From contig NZ_PRDG01000001.1 in assembly GCF_017883985.1 (NCBI RefSeq), positions 44,122 to 108,121 of the forward strand: a stretch of DNA of 64,000 bases, written 5' to 3'. Within the stretch, counting starts at the first letter, position 1, and each line of letters begins with the position of its first letter. This stretch comes from Streptococcus oricebi (GTDB lineage Bacteria; Bacillota; Bacilli; Lactobacillales; Streptococcaceae). Below the pieces are notes generated by a model. That model was not told the origin of the DNA and did not search any database. It saw only the letters and a list, made by a program, of their open reading frames with translations. Shown piece by piece: positions 16,939 to 26,517 of the stretch. Made by a program: the position numbers and the translations under genes.

Positions 16939-17671
16939 AGGCTTCCACCTCTTCTTTCCGTCCAGCCAAATCGAGATAGATAGACTCTAGGGACTTTTCA
17001 GGATGTTGCCCTTTTAGTTCCTCAATGGTCCCATAAAAAAGGAGGCTCCCCTTTTTCAAAATAGCGATTCGGTCACAAATCTGCTCGGCTACTTCAAGGA
17101 CATGGGTTGAAAAGACAACAGTATTGCCCTTATCAGCATGCTCCCGCATCATCTTTTTCAAATCAAAAGCAGCCTGGGGATCCAGACCAGTCAAGGGTTC
17201 GTCCAAGACCCAAATATCTGGATCCGACAAGAGGGCCCCGATAACAAAAACCTTCTGGCGCATTCCATGAGAGAAAGACTCAATCACCTCGTGGCGGTGG
17301 GCCGCAAAGTCAAACAAGTCCAGTAAACGAGTCAGCCCTTCCTCAAAGACCTCCTCCTGCATATCATAGGAAGTCGCCACCAACTGCCAAAATTCATTGG
17401 CCGTCAGGCGCAAAAAGAGATCCGGCGAGTCTGCCACATAGCCAATCTTTTGCTTGATTTCAAGACGGTTGCTGGCTAATTCCTTACCGTCCACAAAGAT
17501 TTGCCCTTGAGAAGGATTGATAACGCTGACTAAGGACTTAATGGTCGTGGACTTGCCAGCCCCATTATGCCCAATCAAGCCCACAATCTGGCCACTTTCA
17601 ATAGCCAGATTAAGCCCGCTCAGCGCTACTTTTCCCTCGTATACCTTGCTTACATCTTTAAATTCAATCAT
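16928..17671 (-). CDS. ABC transporter ATP-binding protein
   Basis: This 247-residue nucleotide-binding subunit has Walker A (GHNGAGKST), a signature-like motif in the form ESFSHGMRQKVFVIGALL, Walker B (PDIWVLDEPLTGLD) and the switch His (VVFSTHVLEVAEQICDR). The signature motif is SHGMRQ instead of SGGxxQ, as in other EcsA-type exporters. The frame continues upstream to 17728, but the ATG at 17669-17671 starts the conserved MIEFKDVSKVYEG and follows a GGAGG site. It is coupled to the permease. Confidence 0.9.
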   Translation of the reverse strand: MIEFKDVSKVYEGKVALSGLNLAIESGQIVGLIGHNGAGKSTTIKSLVSVINPSQGQIFVDGKELASNRLEIKQKIGYVADSPDLFLRLTANEFWQLVATSYDMQEEVFEEGLTRLLDLFDFAAHRHEVIESFSHGMRQKVFVIGALLSDPDIWVLDEPLTGLDPQAAFDLKKMMREHADKGNTVVFSTHVLEVAEQICDRIAILKKGSLLFYGTIEELKGQHPEKSLESIYLDLAGRKEEVEAYAP

Positions 17672-17728
17672 GACTACCTCCATCTGCTTCAGTTGATTTG
17701 ACTTTCTCTCCCAAAACCTGAAAATCAT

Positions 17729-18027
17729 TTACCTTATTATAATATTTTTTTCACAAGAGATAAAGCAGAAAGTAAAAGGCTAGAACCAAGTCCCAACCTC
17801 ATTTCATTTTCTTATTTAGCCAAGTATTCCAGTACTTGAGCGACCCTACCTAGCTAAAGAGGTCCCCCCAGCCTGCCCAACCATCTGGAGTTAAGCAAAT
17901 TTTTTCACGAGAAAAGACCAGGCCAATTTTGCTTTTGCCTTTAAGACAAGAGAGGGGGGAAAGACGGACCAAAAAAGCCTGCCCATCCTTGCTCTTAGAT
18001 AGGAAATGACAATGGTTGGTAAAATCC
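17729..18027. other. Intergenic region between ABC operon and kinase gene
   Basis: The part next to the ATPase gene contains a -10-like TATAAT on the minus strand near 17737-17742. A 64-codon frame (17850-18044) overlaps the end of the kinase gene but has no recognisable domain. No strong terminator was found. Confidence 0.4.
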
Positions 18028-18798
18028 TCACCTAAGCGCTTCACAAGCAGCTACTACTCTTATCATTTCTTCATCAACATTTTCCCGACCATAGCAATCA
18101 AGAAAATAATCTGCATAATCGTCCCTACCTAAATTATAATGGAGAGACCAAATTGCCCAAAAGAGGTCGACGTGTTTGTCACTGATACCTGCCAGGCCCA
18201 AATCTAAAAAACAAGAAAATTGATTATCTTTTAACACAATATTAGGAAGGCAAAAATCACCATGAATAAGGGTATCTGCTTTTAAATTTTCTTGATTTGC
18301 TTGGACAATTTCAAATGCTTCTTCCCGATTCGCAATCCCAAACCTCGGCAAAAGAGCCTTTTCATAGAAAGTACCTGCCTTATAATTATCATAGAAACTC
18401 GCGATATAATAATCTAGTCGATTGGGCAAGAAAAATTCTTTCTGGTCTAGACTATGTAAATATTTCAGAGTCTCTGCCATTATCTGACAAAGTTTTTGCG
18501 GTTTATCCAGATAAGCTAGGGCAGTCTCTCCGTCAGCAGCTCTTGTTAAGAGATAGTCCGTATCTTCTGACGATACATATTCCACGACCTCAACAGCAAG
18601 TCCCTTCTCAAAAAAGTATTGAGTGAGCCTTGCTTCTTCCTCCAATTTTCCCACATTGTCCATTTTTAAATAATAGTCGGAGTCTAAATACCACACTTTT
18701 GCTTGAGAATGGGAGCTACTATCATAAATACGACTGGCTCGAAGATAGGACTGAATTGGAAGCGGGAAATCTTTAAAAGTTCCTTTAATTTCTATCAT
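18028..18798 (-). CDS. Aminoglycoside phosphotransferase-family kinase, APH(3')-like
   Basis: This family transfers phosphate from ATP to aminoglycosides or other small hydroxylated molecules. The 256-residue protein shows the APH fold marks: YYLKMD (ATP lysine), YLLTRAADGETA (hinge), the catalytic loop LIHGDFCLPNIVL (about residues 186-198) with HGD and Asn, and the metal motif FLDLGLAGISDKHVD. The resemblance to APH(3') enzymes is strongest in the HGDFCLPN and DLGLAG blocks. It ends in VVAACEALR, slightly shorter than typical APH(3'), and lacks the usual C-terminal aromatic tail. It sits alone between uvrB and an ABC exporter, behind a GGGGGAG site. Whether it confers resistance is not known. 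Confidence 0.85.
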   Translation of the reverse strand: MIEIKGTFKDFPLPIQSYLRASRIYDSSSHSQAKVWYLDSDYYLKMDNVGKLEEEARLTQYFFEKGLAVEVVEYVSSEDTDYLLTRAADGETALAYLDKPQKLCQIMAETLKYLHSLDQKEFFLPNRLDYYIASFYDNYKAGTFYEKALLPRFGIANREEAFEIVQANQENLKADTLIHGDFCLPNIVLKDNQFSCFLDLGLAGISDKHVDLFWAIWSLHYNLGRDDYADYFLDCYGRENVDEEMIRVVAACEALR

Positions 18799-18806
18799 TT
18801 CTCCCC

Positions 18807-20795
18807 CTAATCCACAGCCTTAATTTCCAAAATCATATCGCGGATTTGGGCGGCCAGCTCGAAGTCGAGGAGGCCTGCGGCTTCCTGCATTTGGCCTTCT
18901 AGTTTCTTAATCATCTCGCGGCGTTCTTGCTTGGTCATGGCCTCAATATCGACCACTTCTTCCGCCTCAGCTGTGACCGCCTTGGTGACCGAAATCAGGT
19001 CGCGGATTTCCTTTTTAATGGTCTGCGGTACAAGGCCATGTTCCTCATTATAGGCCATTTGAATCTGGCGCCGGCGGGCGGTCTCATCAATAGCCTTTCT
19101 CATGGACTCGGTCATGGTATCAGCATACATAATCACATGCCCCTGGCTGTTACGGGCGGCGCGGCCAATGGTCTGAATCAGCCCGCGTTCATTGCGCAGA
19201 AATCCTTCCTTATCGGCATCTAGAATAGCAACCAGACTAACCTCAGGCACATCAATCCCCTCCCGCAGGAGGTTGATACCAATCAGGACATCAAAGACAC
19301 CCAGCCGCAAATCACGGATAATCTCGGTTCGCTCCAAGGTCTTAATGTCGCTGTGCATATACTTGACCTTAATTCCCATTTCTTTCAGATAGTCGGTCAA
19401 GTCCTCGGCCATTTTCTTGGTCAGGGTTGTGATAAAGGTCCGCTCATTTTTCTCGACACGAGTATTGATTTCCCCTAGAAGGTCATCAATCTGCCCCATG
19501 GTTGACCGCACTTCCACTTCAGGATCCAAAAGCCCCGTTGGTCGGATGATTTGTTGGACAATGGTCTCGGTCTGCTCATTCTCATAATCACCCGGCGTTG
19601 CCGAGACATAGACAATCTGGTGGACATGGCTTTCAAATTCCTCCCGGCGCAGTGGACGGTTGTCCAAGGCAGATGGGAGGCGGAAACCGTAATTGACCAG
19701 CATTTCCTTTCTGGAGCGGTCACCATTGTACATGCCCTTGATTTGGCCCATGGTCATGTGACTCTCGTCAATCATAATCAGAAAGTCCTCGGGGAAAAAG
19801 TCCAGCAGAGTATAAGGCGGCTCGCCCTCGCTTCGGCCATCCATGTGGCGGGAATAATTCTCAACGCCATTGGTGTAGCCCATTTCCCGCAGCATTTCAA
19901 TGTCGTAGTCCGTCCTTTGCTTGAGCCGTTGGGCTTCTAAGAGTTTGCCTTCTTTTTCAAAAATCGCTAGCTGTTCTTCCAGCTCGGCTTGGATTTTAGC
20001 AATTGCTACTTCCATATGGTCCTCATTAGTAACGAAGTGGGTGGCCGGGAAAATGGCCAAATGGTCCACATCGCCCAGGACCTGACCAGTCAAGGCTTCC
20101 ACCTCGCGAATCCGGTCAATTTCATCGCCGAAAAATTCCACTCGGAAGGCATGTTCGTCCCTAGAAGCAGGAAAAATCTCGACCACATCGCCCCGCACAC
20201 GGAATTTTCCCCGCTGAAAATCAATATCATTGCGCTCAAACTGAATATCAACTAAGTCGTTAAGCAGTTGGTCGCGCGAGATTTCTAGTCCCGGCCGTAG
20301 GCTGACTACGCTATCTGAGTATTCCTTGGGCGAACCCAGACCGTAGATACAGGAAACGGATGCCACCACGATGACATCGTTGCGCTCTAGCAGAGCTGAG
20401 GTCGCCGAATGGCGGAGCTTGTCTATCTCGTCATTGACCGAGCTGTCCTTTTCGATATAGGTATCGCTGGACGGGACATAGGCTTCGGGCTGGTAGTAAT
20501 CATAGTAGGAAACGAAGTATTCGACCGCATTATCGGGAAAAAATTCCTTGAACTCGCCATAGAGCTGGCCGGCCAGGGTCTTATTGTGGGCGATGACCAG
20601 GGTCGGTTTATTGACCTTTTGGATAACCTGACTCATGGTGTAGGTCTTCCCGGTCCCGGTCGCCCCTAGTAGAATCTGGGCCTTTTCTCCCCCTTCGATA
20701 TTGTCCACCAGGGTTTCGATGGCCTGGGGCTGGTCGCCAGAGGGTTGGTATTTGGATACTAGCTTAAACTTATTATCGGTAATTCGGTTAATCAT
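18807..20795 (-). CDS. uvrB: Excinuclease ABC subunit UvrB
   Basis: UvrB is the damage-verifying helicase-like subunit of nucleotide excision repair. The 662-residue protein is full length, with Walker [13 protein letters not shown] (about residues 42-53), the beta-hairpin region [21 protein letters not shown], motif IV/V ([29 protein letters not shown]), [10 protein letters not shown], and the C-terminal UVR domain ([22 protein letters not shown]) that binds UvrA/UvrC. A minus-strand extended -10 TGATAAAAT lies about 40 nt upstream. It stands alone, 8 nt before the kinase gene. Confidence 0.99.
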   Translation of the reverse strand: MINRITDNKFKLVSKYQPSGDQPQAIETLVDNIEGGEKAQILLGATGTGKTYTMSQVIQKVNKPTLVIAHNKTLAGQLYGEFKEFFPDNAVEYFVSYYDYYQPEAYVPSSDTYIEKDSSVNDEIDKLRHSATSALLERNDVIVVASVSCIYGLGSPKEYSDSVVSLRPGLEISRDQLLNDLVDIQFERNDIDFQRGKFRVRGDVVEIFPASRDEHAFRVEFFGDEIDRIREVEALTGQVLGDVDHLAIFPATHFVTNEDHMEVAIAKIQAELEEQLAIFEKEGKLLEAQRLKQRTDYDIEMLREMGYTNGVENYSRHMDGRSEGEPPYTLLDFFPEDFLIMIDESHMTMGQIKGMYNGDRSRKEMLVNYGFRLPSALDNRPLRREEFESHVHQIVYVSATPGDYENEQTETIVQQIIRPTGLLDPEVEVRSTMGQIDDLLGEINTRVEKNERTFITTLTKKMAEDLTDYLKEMGIKVKYMHSDIKTLERTEIIRDLRLGVFDVLIGINLLREGIDVPEVSLVAILDADKEGFLRNERGLIQTIGRAARNSQGHVIMYADTMTESMRKAIDETARRRQIQMAYNEEHGLVPQTIKKEIRDLISVTKAVTAEAEEVVDIEAMTKQERREMIKKLEGQMQEAAGLLDFELAAQIRDMILEIKAVD

Positions 20796-20864
20796 GCTGT
20801 CCCTTTCTTGCTTTTCTTCCTATATTTTATCACAATTTAAATGCTTCTTCATCGATAAAAGCAA

Positions 20865-20887
20865 AACTCACCTTAAACAGGTGAGTT
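20865..20887 (-). terminator. Terminator after the broken CPBP gene
   Basis: AACTCACCT and AGGTGAGTT form a perfect 9 bp stem around TAAAC, followed on the minus strand by TTGCTTTT. It lies 10 nt past the ancestral stop codon. Confidence 0.8.
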
Positions 20888-20896
20888 AGTAAGCAA

Positions 20897-21406
20897 TTAA
20901 ATGATGGCCTGCTTTTTCATTCTTCTATAATAATAGAGGATAAAGAGAAGATAGAGCACAGTTGTAAAAATCGAACCTTCTAGTCCAAAATCGCCACTCG
21001 TCAACCAAGTCAAGTCGGATTGGTTATGATAAAGAAAGAGAGCGCTACCCCCACTTTGGCCGCTGACCTGGCCGCCCTAGATATTGCCCTGCACAAAATT
21101 CCAGGCACTGTGGATACCAGCTATCCCCCAAATTGTGTCGGACGCAAGCAGATAGAGACAGGCAAAAACCACTAGAGCAATAAAAAGAAAGGCTGACAGC
21201 TGAATAAAGGAATTGCTCCTCAGCAAGCTTGCAATGTCGCGCGACATACCCAGCCTAGAACCAAGCAAGAGATAAAAGGCTAGGAGAGCAAAGGAGGCAA
21301 AAATTTGCCCTATAATCATCAATAAATAAGCAACAAAGGGCGCTAGCCAAGCGGGCAAGAGACGTTTGGCCTGTTTGACATCACTTAAAATTTTAACTTC
21401 TTTCAT
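20897..21406 (-). pseudogene. CPBP intramembrane protease remnant with internal deletion and stop
   Basis: The ATG at 21406 opens a frame with a basic start and hydrophobic segments typical of CPBP proteins (LLPAWLAPFVAYLLMIIG). It jumps from the early helices straight to the last motif, DTIWGIAGIHSAWNFVQGNI, so the EExxxR helix is missing. A TAG stop at 21077-21079 interrupts it. Beyond the TAG the same frame stays open for 59 more codons (GGQVSGQSGGSALF ... FILYYYRRMKKQAII) to a TAA at 20897-20899, followed by a terminator. The tail is the expected C-terminus of the family. Two independent lesions, deletion and nonsense, mark this as dead. Confidence 0.85.
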
Positions 21407-21468
21407 TAGATTACTCCTTTCATGTGTCCATTTTATTTGACTTTTTGATAAAAATTAAGCAAAAACAA

Positions 21469-21486
21469 TGTAAGAAAACCTAACAT
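21469..21486. promoter_or_regulatory. GlnR box upstream of glnPQ
   Basis: TGTAAGAAAACCTAACAT fits the GlnR/TnrA consensus TGTNA-N7-TNACA exactly. It lies 15 bp upstream of the -35 box of glnP, which fits nitrogen-dependent control as known for streptococcal glnPQ. Confidence 0.75.
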
Positions 21487-21501
21487 GAAATTAGAAAAAA
21501 T

Positions 21502-21530
21502 TTGCTTTAATTATTTATTTCTGGTATAAT
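21502..21530 (+). promoter_or_regulatory. Promoter of glnPQ
   Basis: TTGCTT (21502-21507), 17 bp, then TATAAT (21525-21530). The ribosome site AAAGGAG precedes the ATG at 21559. Confidence 0.85.
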
Positions 21531-21558
21531 CTTACAATATTCTAAAAAGGAGAGTCAC

Positions 21559-23739
21559 ATGAAGAAAAAACTATTTATAATGATGCTGAGTTTTCTAGCC
21601 TTGCTAGGCTTGGCTAGTGTTCAAGGGCAGGCGGATACCATCAAGGTCGTCTCCGACACCGCCTATGCCCCTTTTGAATTTAAGGACTCTGACCAGACTT
21701 ATAAGGGGATTGATGTGGATATCATCAATCATGTTGCCGAGCTTAAGGGCTGGACTCTAGACATGTCCTACCCAGGATTTGATGCAGCAGTCAATGCGGT
21801 CCAGGCTGGCCAGGCGGATGCCATTATGGCTGGGATGACCAAGACCAAGGAAAGAGAAAAAGTCTTTACCATGTCTGATACTTACTACGATACCAAGGTA
21901 GTCATTGCAACAACCAAGGCCAATACCGTTAGTAAGTATGAGGAGCTAAAGGGCAAGACAGTCGGTGTTAAAAACGGAACTGCGGCCCAACGTTTCCTAG
22001 ATAAAAATAAGGATAAGTACGGCTACAAGCTCAAGACCTTTGATACAGGGGATTTGATGAATAACAGCCTGTCTGCTGGTGCGGTCGATGCCATTATGGA
22101 CGACCAACCGGTGATTGAGTACGCCATCCAGCAGGGGCAAAATCTGAAGATTTCTATGGAGGGTGAGGCTGTCGGTGGTTTTGCCTTTGGTGTCAAAAAA
22201 GGCAGTAAGCACGAACACTTGGTAGAGGAATTTAATGATGCCCTAAGCCAAATGAAAAAAGATGGTTCGCTAGAGCAGATTATCCAAAAGTGGACTTCTA
22301 GCAAGGAGAAAAGTAACTCCAATATTCCAGAAACGACTACTCCTAGTGGCCAAAAGGCAACCCCAACCAAGGAAAAATACGTTATCTCCAGCGACTCTTC
22401 TTTTGCTCCCTTCGTTTTTCAAGATGATCAAAACAAGTACACTGGAATTGATATGGAGCTGATAAAGGCCATTGCCAAGGACCAAGGTTTTACTATCGAA
22501 ATCAAAAACCCTGGCTTTGATGCAGCTATCAATGCGGTCCAGTCCGGCCAAGCAGACGGTATGATTGCTGGTATGTCGGTAACCGAGGCCCGCAAGGAAA
22601 CCTTTGACTTCTCTGAGCCCTACTATACAGCCAATGCGGTCTTAGCAGTCAAGGAAAATAGTCCGATCAAGTCTTATGAAGACTTAAAGGGCAAGACGGT
22701 CGGTGTCAAAAACGGAACCGCCTCTCAAACCTTCCTCGATCAGAATCAGGAAAAATACGGTTATAAAATTAAGACCTTCGCAGATGCTTCGTCCATGTAT
22801 GATAGTTTGAACTCTGGTTCAGTAGTTGCTGTCATGGACGATGAGCCTGTTGTTAAATATTCCATTAGTCAAGGGCAAAAGCTCAAGACACCAATCAAAG
22901 GAACACCAATCGGAAATACAGCCTTTGCTGTTAAAAAAGGAAGCAATCCTGAACTGATTGAGATGTTCAATAATGGTCTGGCCAACCTCAAGGCTAATGG
23001 TCAATACCAAAAAATTCTCGATAAGTATCTAGCTGATAATGATGCAGAGGCTAAGGGTGAAACAGCAGACGAGACCACTATTTGGGGACTTTTGAAAAAC
23101 AATTACAAACAGCTCCTGAGCGGACTGGGCGTAACAATTGCCCTGGCCCTCCTCTCCTTTGCTATCGCCATGGTGATTGGGATTATCTTTGGAATGTTTA
23201 GTGTCAGCCCTTATAAGGGGCTCCGCCTGATTGCTGAACTCTTTGTCGATGTTATCCGGGGGATTCCTTTGATGATTTTGGCAGCCTTTATCTTCTGGGG
23301 GATTCCTAACCTGATTGAGTCTATGACGGGTCATCAAAGCCCTATCAATGACTTTGTGGCAGGGACTATCGCCCTCTCACTCAATGCCGGTGCCTATATC
23401 GCTGAAATTGTCCGCGGGGGGATCCAAGCCGTACCAATCGGTCAAATGGAGGCCAGTCGCAGTTTGGGAATTTCTTACTCCAAGACCATGAGAAAGATTA
23501 TCCTGCCTCAGGCAACCAAGATTATGCTGCCCAACTTTGTCAACCAGTTTGTCATCGCCCTAAAAGATACCACTATCGTATCTGCTATTGGACTGGTCGA
23601 GCTCTTCCAAACAGGAAAAATCATCATCGCCCGTAACTACCAAAGTTTCAAGATGTATGCGATTCTTGCGGTACTCTACCTCGTTATTATCACCCTCTTA
23701 ACGAGATTTGCCAAACGGTTAGAAAAGAGGATTAAATAA
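21559..23739 (+). CDS. glnP: Glutamine ABC transporter, two-receptor/permease fusion GlnP
   Basis: GlnP imports glutamine, and in relatives glutamate or asparagine, with receptor domains tethered to the channel. The 726 residues give a cleavable or anchoring signal (about 1-25), receptor domain 1 (about 27-250, [16 protein letters not shown]), a Ser/Thr/Pro linker (about 255-275), receptor domain 2 (about 275-497, [16 protein letters not shown]) and a permease domain (about 510-726) with the EAA loop ([25 protein letters not shown]). The two receptor domains are paralogous and share blocks such as [13 protein letters not shown]. The stop TAA overlaps the glnQ ATG by one base. Confidence 0.97.
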   Translation: MKKKLFIMMLSFLALLGLASVQGQADTIKVVSDTAYAPFEFKDSDQTYKGIDVDIINHVAELKGWTLDMSYPGFDAAVNAVQAGQADAIMAGMTKTKEREKVFTMSDTYYDTKVVIATTKANTVSKYEELKGKTVGVKNGTAAQRFLDKNKDKYGYKLKTFDTGDLMNNSLSAGAVDAIMDDQPVIEYAIQQGQNLKISMEGEAVGGFAFGVKKGSKHEHLVEEFNDALSQMKKDGSLEQIIQKWTSSKEKSNSNIPETTTPSGQKATPTKEKYVISSDSSFAPFVFQDDQNKYTGIDMELIKAIAKDQGFTIEIKNPGFDAAINAVQSGQADGMIAGMSVTEARKETFDFSEPYYTANAVLAVKENSPIKSYEDLKGKTVGVKNGTASQTFLDQNQEKYGYKIKTFADASSMYDSLNSGSVVAVMDDEPVVKYSISQGQKLKTPIKGTPIGNTAFAVKKGSNPELIEMFNNGLANLKANGQYQKILDKYLADNDAEAKGETADETTIWGLLKNNYKQLLSGLGVTIALALLSFAIAMVIGIIFGMFSVSPYKGLRLIAELFVDVIRGIPLMILAAFIFWGIPNLIESMTGHQSPINDFVAGTIALSLNAGAYIAEIVRGGIQAVPIGQMEASRSLGISYSKTMRKIILPQATKIMLPNFVNQFVIALKDTTIVSAIGLVELFQTGKIIIARNYQSFKMYAILAVLYLVIITLLTRFAKRLEKRIK

Positions 23740-24479
23740 TGGCTAAGTTAAAAATTGATGTCAATGATTTACACAAATACTATGGAGATAATGAGGTCTT
23801 AAAGGGGATTAGCACCAAGTTCTATGAGGGGGATGTGGTTTGTATCATCGGCCCTTCTGGCTCTGGTAAGTCGACCTTTCTACGCAGTCTCAATCTGCTT
23901 GAGGAAGTCACCAGTGGAACCATTACAGTGGACGGCTTTGACCTGACTGATAAAAAGACCGATGTCGACCTGGTCCGAGAAAATATCGGTATGGTCTTTC
24001 AGCACTTCAACCTCTTCCCCCACATGAGCGTTCTGGAAAATATCACCTTTGCTCCAGTCGAACACAAGCTCATGAGTCAGGCCGAGGCAGACCAGCTGGG
24101 TATGGAACTGCTAGAAAAGGTCGGTCTGGCCGACAAAGCTGATGCCAATCCAGACAGCCTATCTGGTGGTCAAAAACAGCGGGTGGCAATTGCCCGCGGT
24201 CTAGCCATGAAGCCAGATATTATGCTCTTTGATGAGCCGACTTCTGCTCTTGACCCTGAAATGGTCGGCGATGTTCTCAATGTTATGAAGGATTTGGCCC
24301 ACCAAGGTATGACCATGTTAATCGTGACCCACGAAATGGGCTTTGCCCGCCAAGTGGCCAATCGGGTTATCTTTACCGCTGACGGAGAATTTCTAGAAGA
24401 CGGCAAACCCGACCAAATCTTTGATAATCCTCAACACCCACGTCTCAAGGACTTTTTGGACAAGGTGTTGAATGTATAA
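23739..24479 (+). CDS. glnQ: Glutamine ABC transporter ATP-binding protein GlnQ
   Basis: This 246-residue ATPase drives the GlnP importer. Walker A (GPSGSGKST), the Q-loop ([18 protein letters not shown]), signature [17 protein letters not shown] and Walker B ([19 protein letters not shown]) with the switch His in THEMGFAR are all present. It is translationally coupled to glnP by a one-base overlap and is followed directly by a terminator. Confidence 0.97.
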   Translation: MAKLKIDVNDLHKYYGDNEVLKGISTKFYEGDVVCIIGPSGSGKSTFLRSLNLLEEVTSGTITVDGFDLTDKKTDVDLVRENIGMVFQHFNLFPHMSVLENITFAPVEHKLMSQAEADQLGMELLEKVGLADKADANPDSLSGGQKQRVAIARGLAMKPDIMLFDEPTSALDPEMVGDVLNVMKDLAHQGMTMLIVTHEMGFARQVANRVIFTADGEFLEDGKPDQIFDNPQHPRLKDFLDKVLNV

Positions 24480-24480
24480 G

Positions 24481-24500
24481 AAAAGACCGCACGGTCTTTT
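24481..24500 (+). terminator. Terminator of glnPQ
   Basis: AAAAGACC and GGTCTTTT enclose a GCAC loop right after the glnQ stop, followed by TCTTTT. Confidence 0.85.
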
Positions 24501-24517
24501 TCTTTTCCCAATTTTTC

Positions 24518-24546
24518 TTGACTTCTTCCCCTTCATTTGCTAAAAT
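24518..24546 (+). promoter_or_regulatory. Promoter of the ABC-F gene leader
   Basis: TTGACT (24518-24523), 17 bp, and TAAAAT (24541-24546). Transcription should start near 24553, about 217 nt before the ABC-F start codon. Confidence 0.85.
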
Positions 24547-24577
24547 GAAAGCAGTAACATTCGGAGGTAGAGGAGAC

Positions 24578-24589
24578 ATGAAAAATTAA
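24578..24589 (+). CDS. Three-codon leader peptide MKN of the ABC-F attenuator
   Basis: ATG AAA AAT TAA follows two purine-rich ribosome sites, GGAGG at 24563-24567 and AGGAG at 24571-24575. The AAA and AAT codons and the stop form the start of the 5' arm of a 12 bp stem. Short leader peptides of this kind control drug-inducible ABC-F and rRNA methylase genes through ribosome stalling. Function here is inferred from position and structure. Confidence 0.6.
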   Translation: MKN

Positions 24590-24628
24590 ATCTATTTTGA
24601 AGGAAACTTTATTTAGTAGATTTAATTT
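24583..24628 (+). promoter_or_regulatory. Leader stem overlapping the MKN peptide
   Basis: AAATTAAATCTA (24583-24594) is the exact reverse complement of TAGATTTAATTT (24617-24628). A ribosome on the MKN frame would cover the 5' arm. The stem should be read together with the downstream terminator as a switch. Confidence 0.65.
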
Positions 24629-24718
24629 GTCTTTTTCTATCAAAAAATTTTTTATTGATTCGGCTCGCTGCACACTCGCAAGGGTTCTTTTGGCTAACTG
24701 GATTTTGTAAACGACAAG

Positions 24719-24745
24719 GCTCTACTAGATAAAGTAGAGCTTTTT
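24719..24745 (+). terminator. Attenuator terminator before the ABC-F gene
   Basis: GCTCTAC (24719-24725) and GTAGAGC (24734-24740) form a hairpin followed by TTTTTG, 25 nt before the start codon. Because it lies between promoter and gene, it must be passed for expression. Confidence 0.8.
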
Positions 24746-24769
24746 GTTTGTAAGAGAAAGAAGGCACTT

Positions 24770-26305
24770 ATGCTAGAAATAAAAAATCTGACCCTGACAC
24801 ACCAAAAGGATTTGAAAGATTTGGTCAAAAACTTGACAATCGTCGTCAATGCTGGCGACAAGGTTGCTATTATTGGCGAGGAGGGCAATGGCAAATCTAG
24901 TCTCCTTAAGCTGATGATGGATGAAGCGCTTATTCATGGCTACATAGATTTCGAGGGAGATATTCAGCGTGATTTTTCAACTTATGTTTATCTACCTCAA
25001 CAGCTACCAACTGAGCTAGAAGGGCTCTCTCTAAATGATTACTTTTTTGCAGATTTTGAGCAGGAGTTAGACTACGCTAAGCTCTACCGCTATGCTCAAG
25101 AATTGCACTTTGACAGCCAACGTTTTACTAGCGCGCAAAGACTAGCTGACTTGTCAGGCGGCGAAAAATTAAAGGTCCAGTTGATAAAAAATTTAGCGAC
25201 AGAAAGCGAGATTTTCTTTCTGGACGAACCCTCCAACGACCTAGACTTGGAGACCTTGACCTGGTTAGAGAATTTTATCCAAAAGACAGAAAAAACAGTT
25301 GTTTTCGTCTCTCATGATGAGAGTTTGCTAGCGCATGCTGCCACTAAAATCATTCATTTGGAGCGCATCAAGAAAAAGCAGGAAGCGCGGACACAAGTTG
25401 TCAATCTGGATTATCATTCTTATCAAAAAGAGCGACGGGCAAGTTTTGATAAGCAGGAAAAAACGGCCAAAAAAGAGCGAGAAGAACATGCTAAAAGCAT
25501 GGAAAAACACCGCCGCGTCAAGCAAAACGTCGAGCATTCTCTGCGGACAACCAAAGACAGCACAGCAGGACGACTTCTGGCTAAGAAGATGAAAGCTGTC
25601 CTTTCACAGGGCAAGCGTTTTGAAAAGGAGGCTGCTAATCTAACCGAACTACCCATCCAGGAAGAAGCTATCGCCCTTCGCTTTGCTGAGGTTGAAGCTC
25701 TGCCATTGTCCAAAAGAATTCTCCAACTGGAAAAAGAAAAAATCGAAATCAAGGGTCGCTGTCTGGCTGACTCCATCAAGCTGAGCTTTGCTGGGCAAGA
25801 TAAAATAGGCATTATCGGACAAAATGGTGTCGGAAAATCAACCCTTTTGAAACAAATGTATCAAAAATTGCAAGGACGAGCTGACATAAGGATTGGCTAT
25901 ATGCCACAAAATTATGAGGAGCTTCTTAAAGATGATATGAGCCCATTGGATTTTCTAGCTCCTTCTGCTGATAAGGCTGAGCGAGAACTGGTCCTCAGTC
26001 GGCTAGCTAGCCTCCAATTCACTCGTGATGAAGCCAGACATGCCATTAGCCATTTGTCTGGCGGGCAAAAAGCCAAGCTATTCCTCTTGAAAATGGTCTT
26101 GCAGAAGAATAATCTGCTGCTTTTGGATGAGCCGACGCGAAATTTCTCACCGACCTCGCAACCTCAAGTACGGCAACTGTTCAGAGAATACCCTGGCGCG
26201 CTGATTGCCGTTTCTCATGACCGGCTCTTTCTCAAAGAAGTTTGCCAGAAGATTTACTGTCTGAGTGAGACGGGTTTAGAGGAGGTTGCAAAAGAGCATA
26301 TATAA
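24770..26305 (+). CDS. ABC-F family ribosomal protection-type protein
   Basis: ABC-F proteins have two ATPase domains and no membrane part; antibiotic resistance members bind the ribosomal E site and dislodge drugs such as lincosamides, pleuromutilins, streptogramin A or macrolides. The 511-residue protein has Walker A1 (GEEGNGKSS, about 36-44), signature LSGGEKLKVQLIKNL, Walker B1 FFLDEPSNDLD, a long charged interdomain linker (about 220-300), Walker A2 (GQNGVGKST), LSGGQKAKLFLLKMV and Walker B2 LLLDEPTRNFSP. DEPTRNFSP instead of DEPTNHLD in domain 2 is characteristic of resistance-type ABC-F proteins. The attenuated leader supports antibiotic induction. The exact subfamily and drug range are unknown. 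Confidence 0.85.
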   Translation: MLEIKNLTLTHQKDLKDLVKNLTIVVNAGDKVAIIGEEGNGKSSLLKLMMDEALIHGYIDFEGDIQRDFSTYVYLPQQLPTELEGLSLNDYFFADFEQELDYAKLYRYAQELHFDSQRFTSAQRLADLSGGEKLKVQLIKNLATESEIFFLDEPSNDLDLETLTWLENFIQKTEKTVVFVSHDESLLAHAATKIIHLERIKKKQEARTQVVNLDYHSYQKERRASFDKQEKTAKKEREEHAKSMEKHRRVKQNVEHSLRTTKDSTAGRLLAKKMKAVLSQGKRFEKEAANLTELPIQEEAIALRFAEVEALPLSKRILQLEKEKIEIKGRCLADSIKLSFAGQDKIGIIGQNGVGKSTLLKQMYQKLQGRADIRIGYMPQNYEELLKDDMSPLDFLAPSADKAERELVLSRLASLQFTRDEARHAISHLSGGQKAKLFLLKMVLQKNNLLLLDEPTRNFSPTSQPQVRQLFREYPGALIAVSHDRLFLKEVCQKIYCLSETGLEEVAKEHI

Positions 26306-26357
26306 AAAGCTAGAATATCTTATCCTGCCTCCCAAAAGGTAGACATCAATCTAAGGA

Positions 26358-26468
26358 TTAGGGACAGGACAACTTTTGCTCGTCGGCCCGGACTTGTCCC
26401 GCTCCAAAGGCAATCAAGCCACACGTTACTAGCGCCACAATGCTTTTCAAAAATCTCATTTTTATCAT
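26358..26468 (-). pseudogene. 5' stump of a duplicated serine hydrolase gene
   Basis: An ATG at 26466-26468 opens a 36-codon frame (MIKMRFLKSIVALVTCGLIA ... ADEQKLSCP) that ends in TAA at 26358-26360. It matches the first 33 residues of the hydrolase upstream at nearly every position (FLKSAVALVTCGLIAFGVGQ). It is therefore the signal peptide of a second copy whose body is gone. It lies 50 nt past the stop codon of the intact gene on the same strand. Confidence 0.85.
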
Positions 26469-26517
26469 ATTTTCCTTTCTAAAATGATAGAAATTAAATA
26501 CGGACTAAATTTATATC

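Noticed and set aside
17850..18044. 64-codon frame overlapping the end of the kinase gene
   Set aside because: No recognisable motif, no good ribosome site; possibly real but not supportable.
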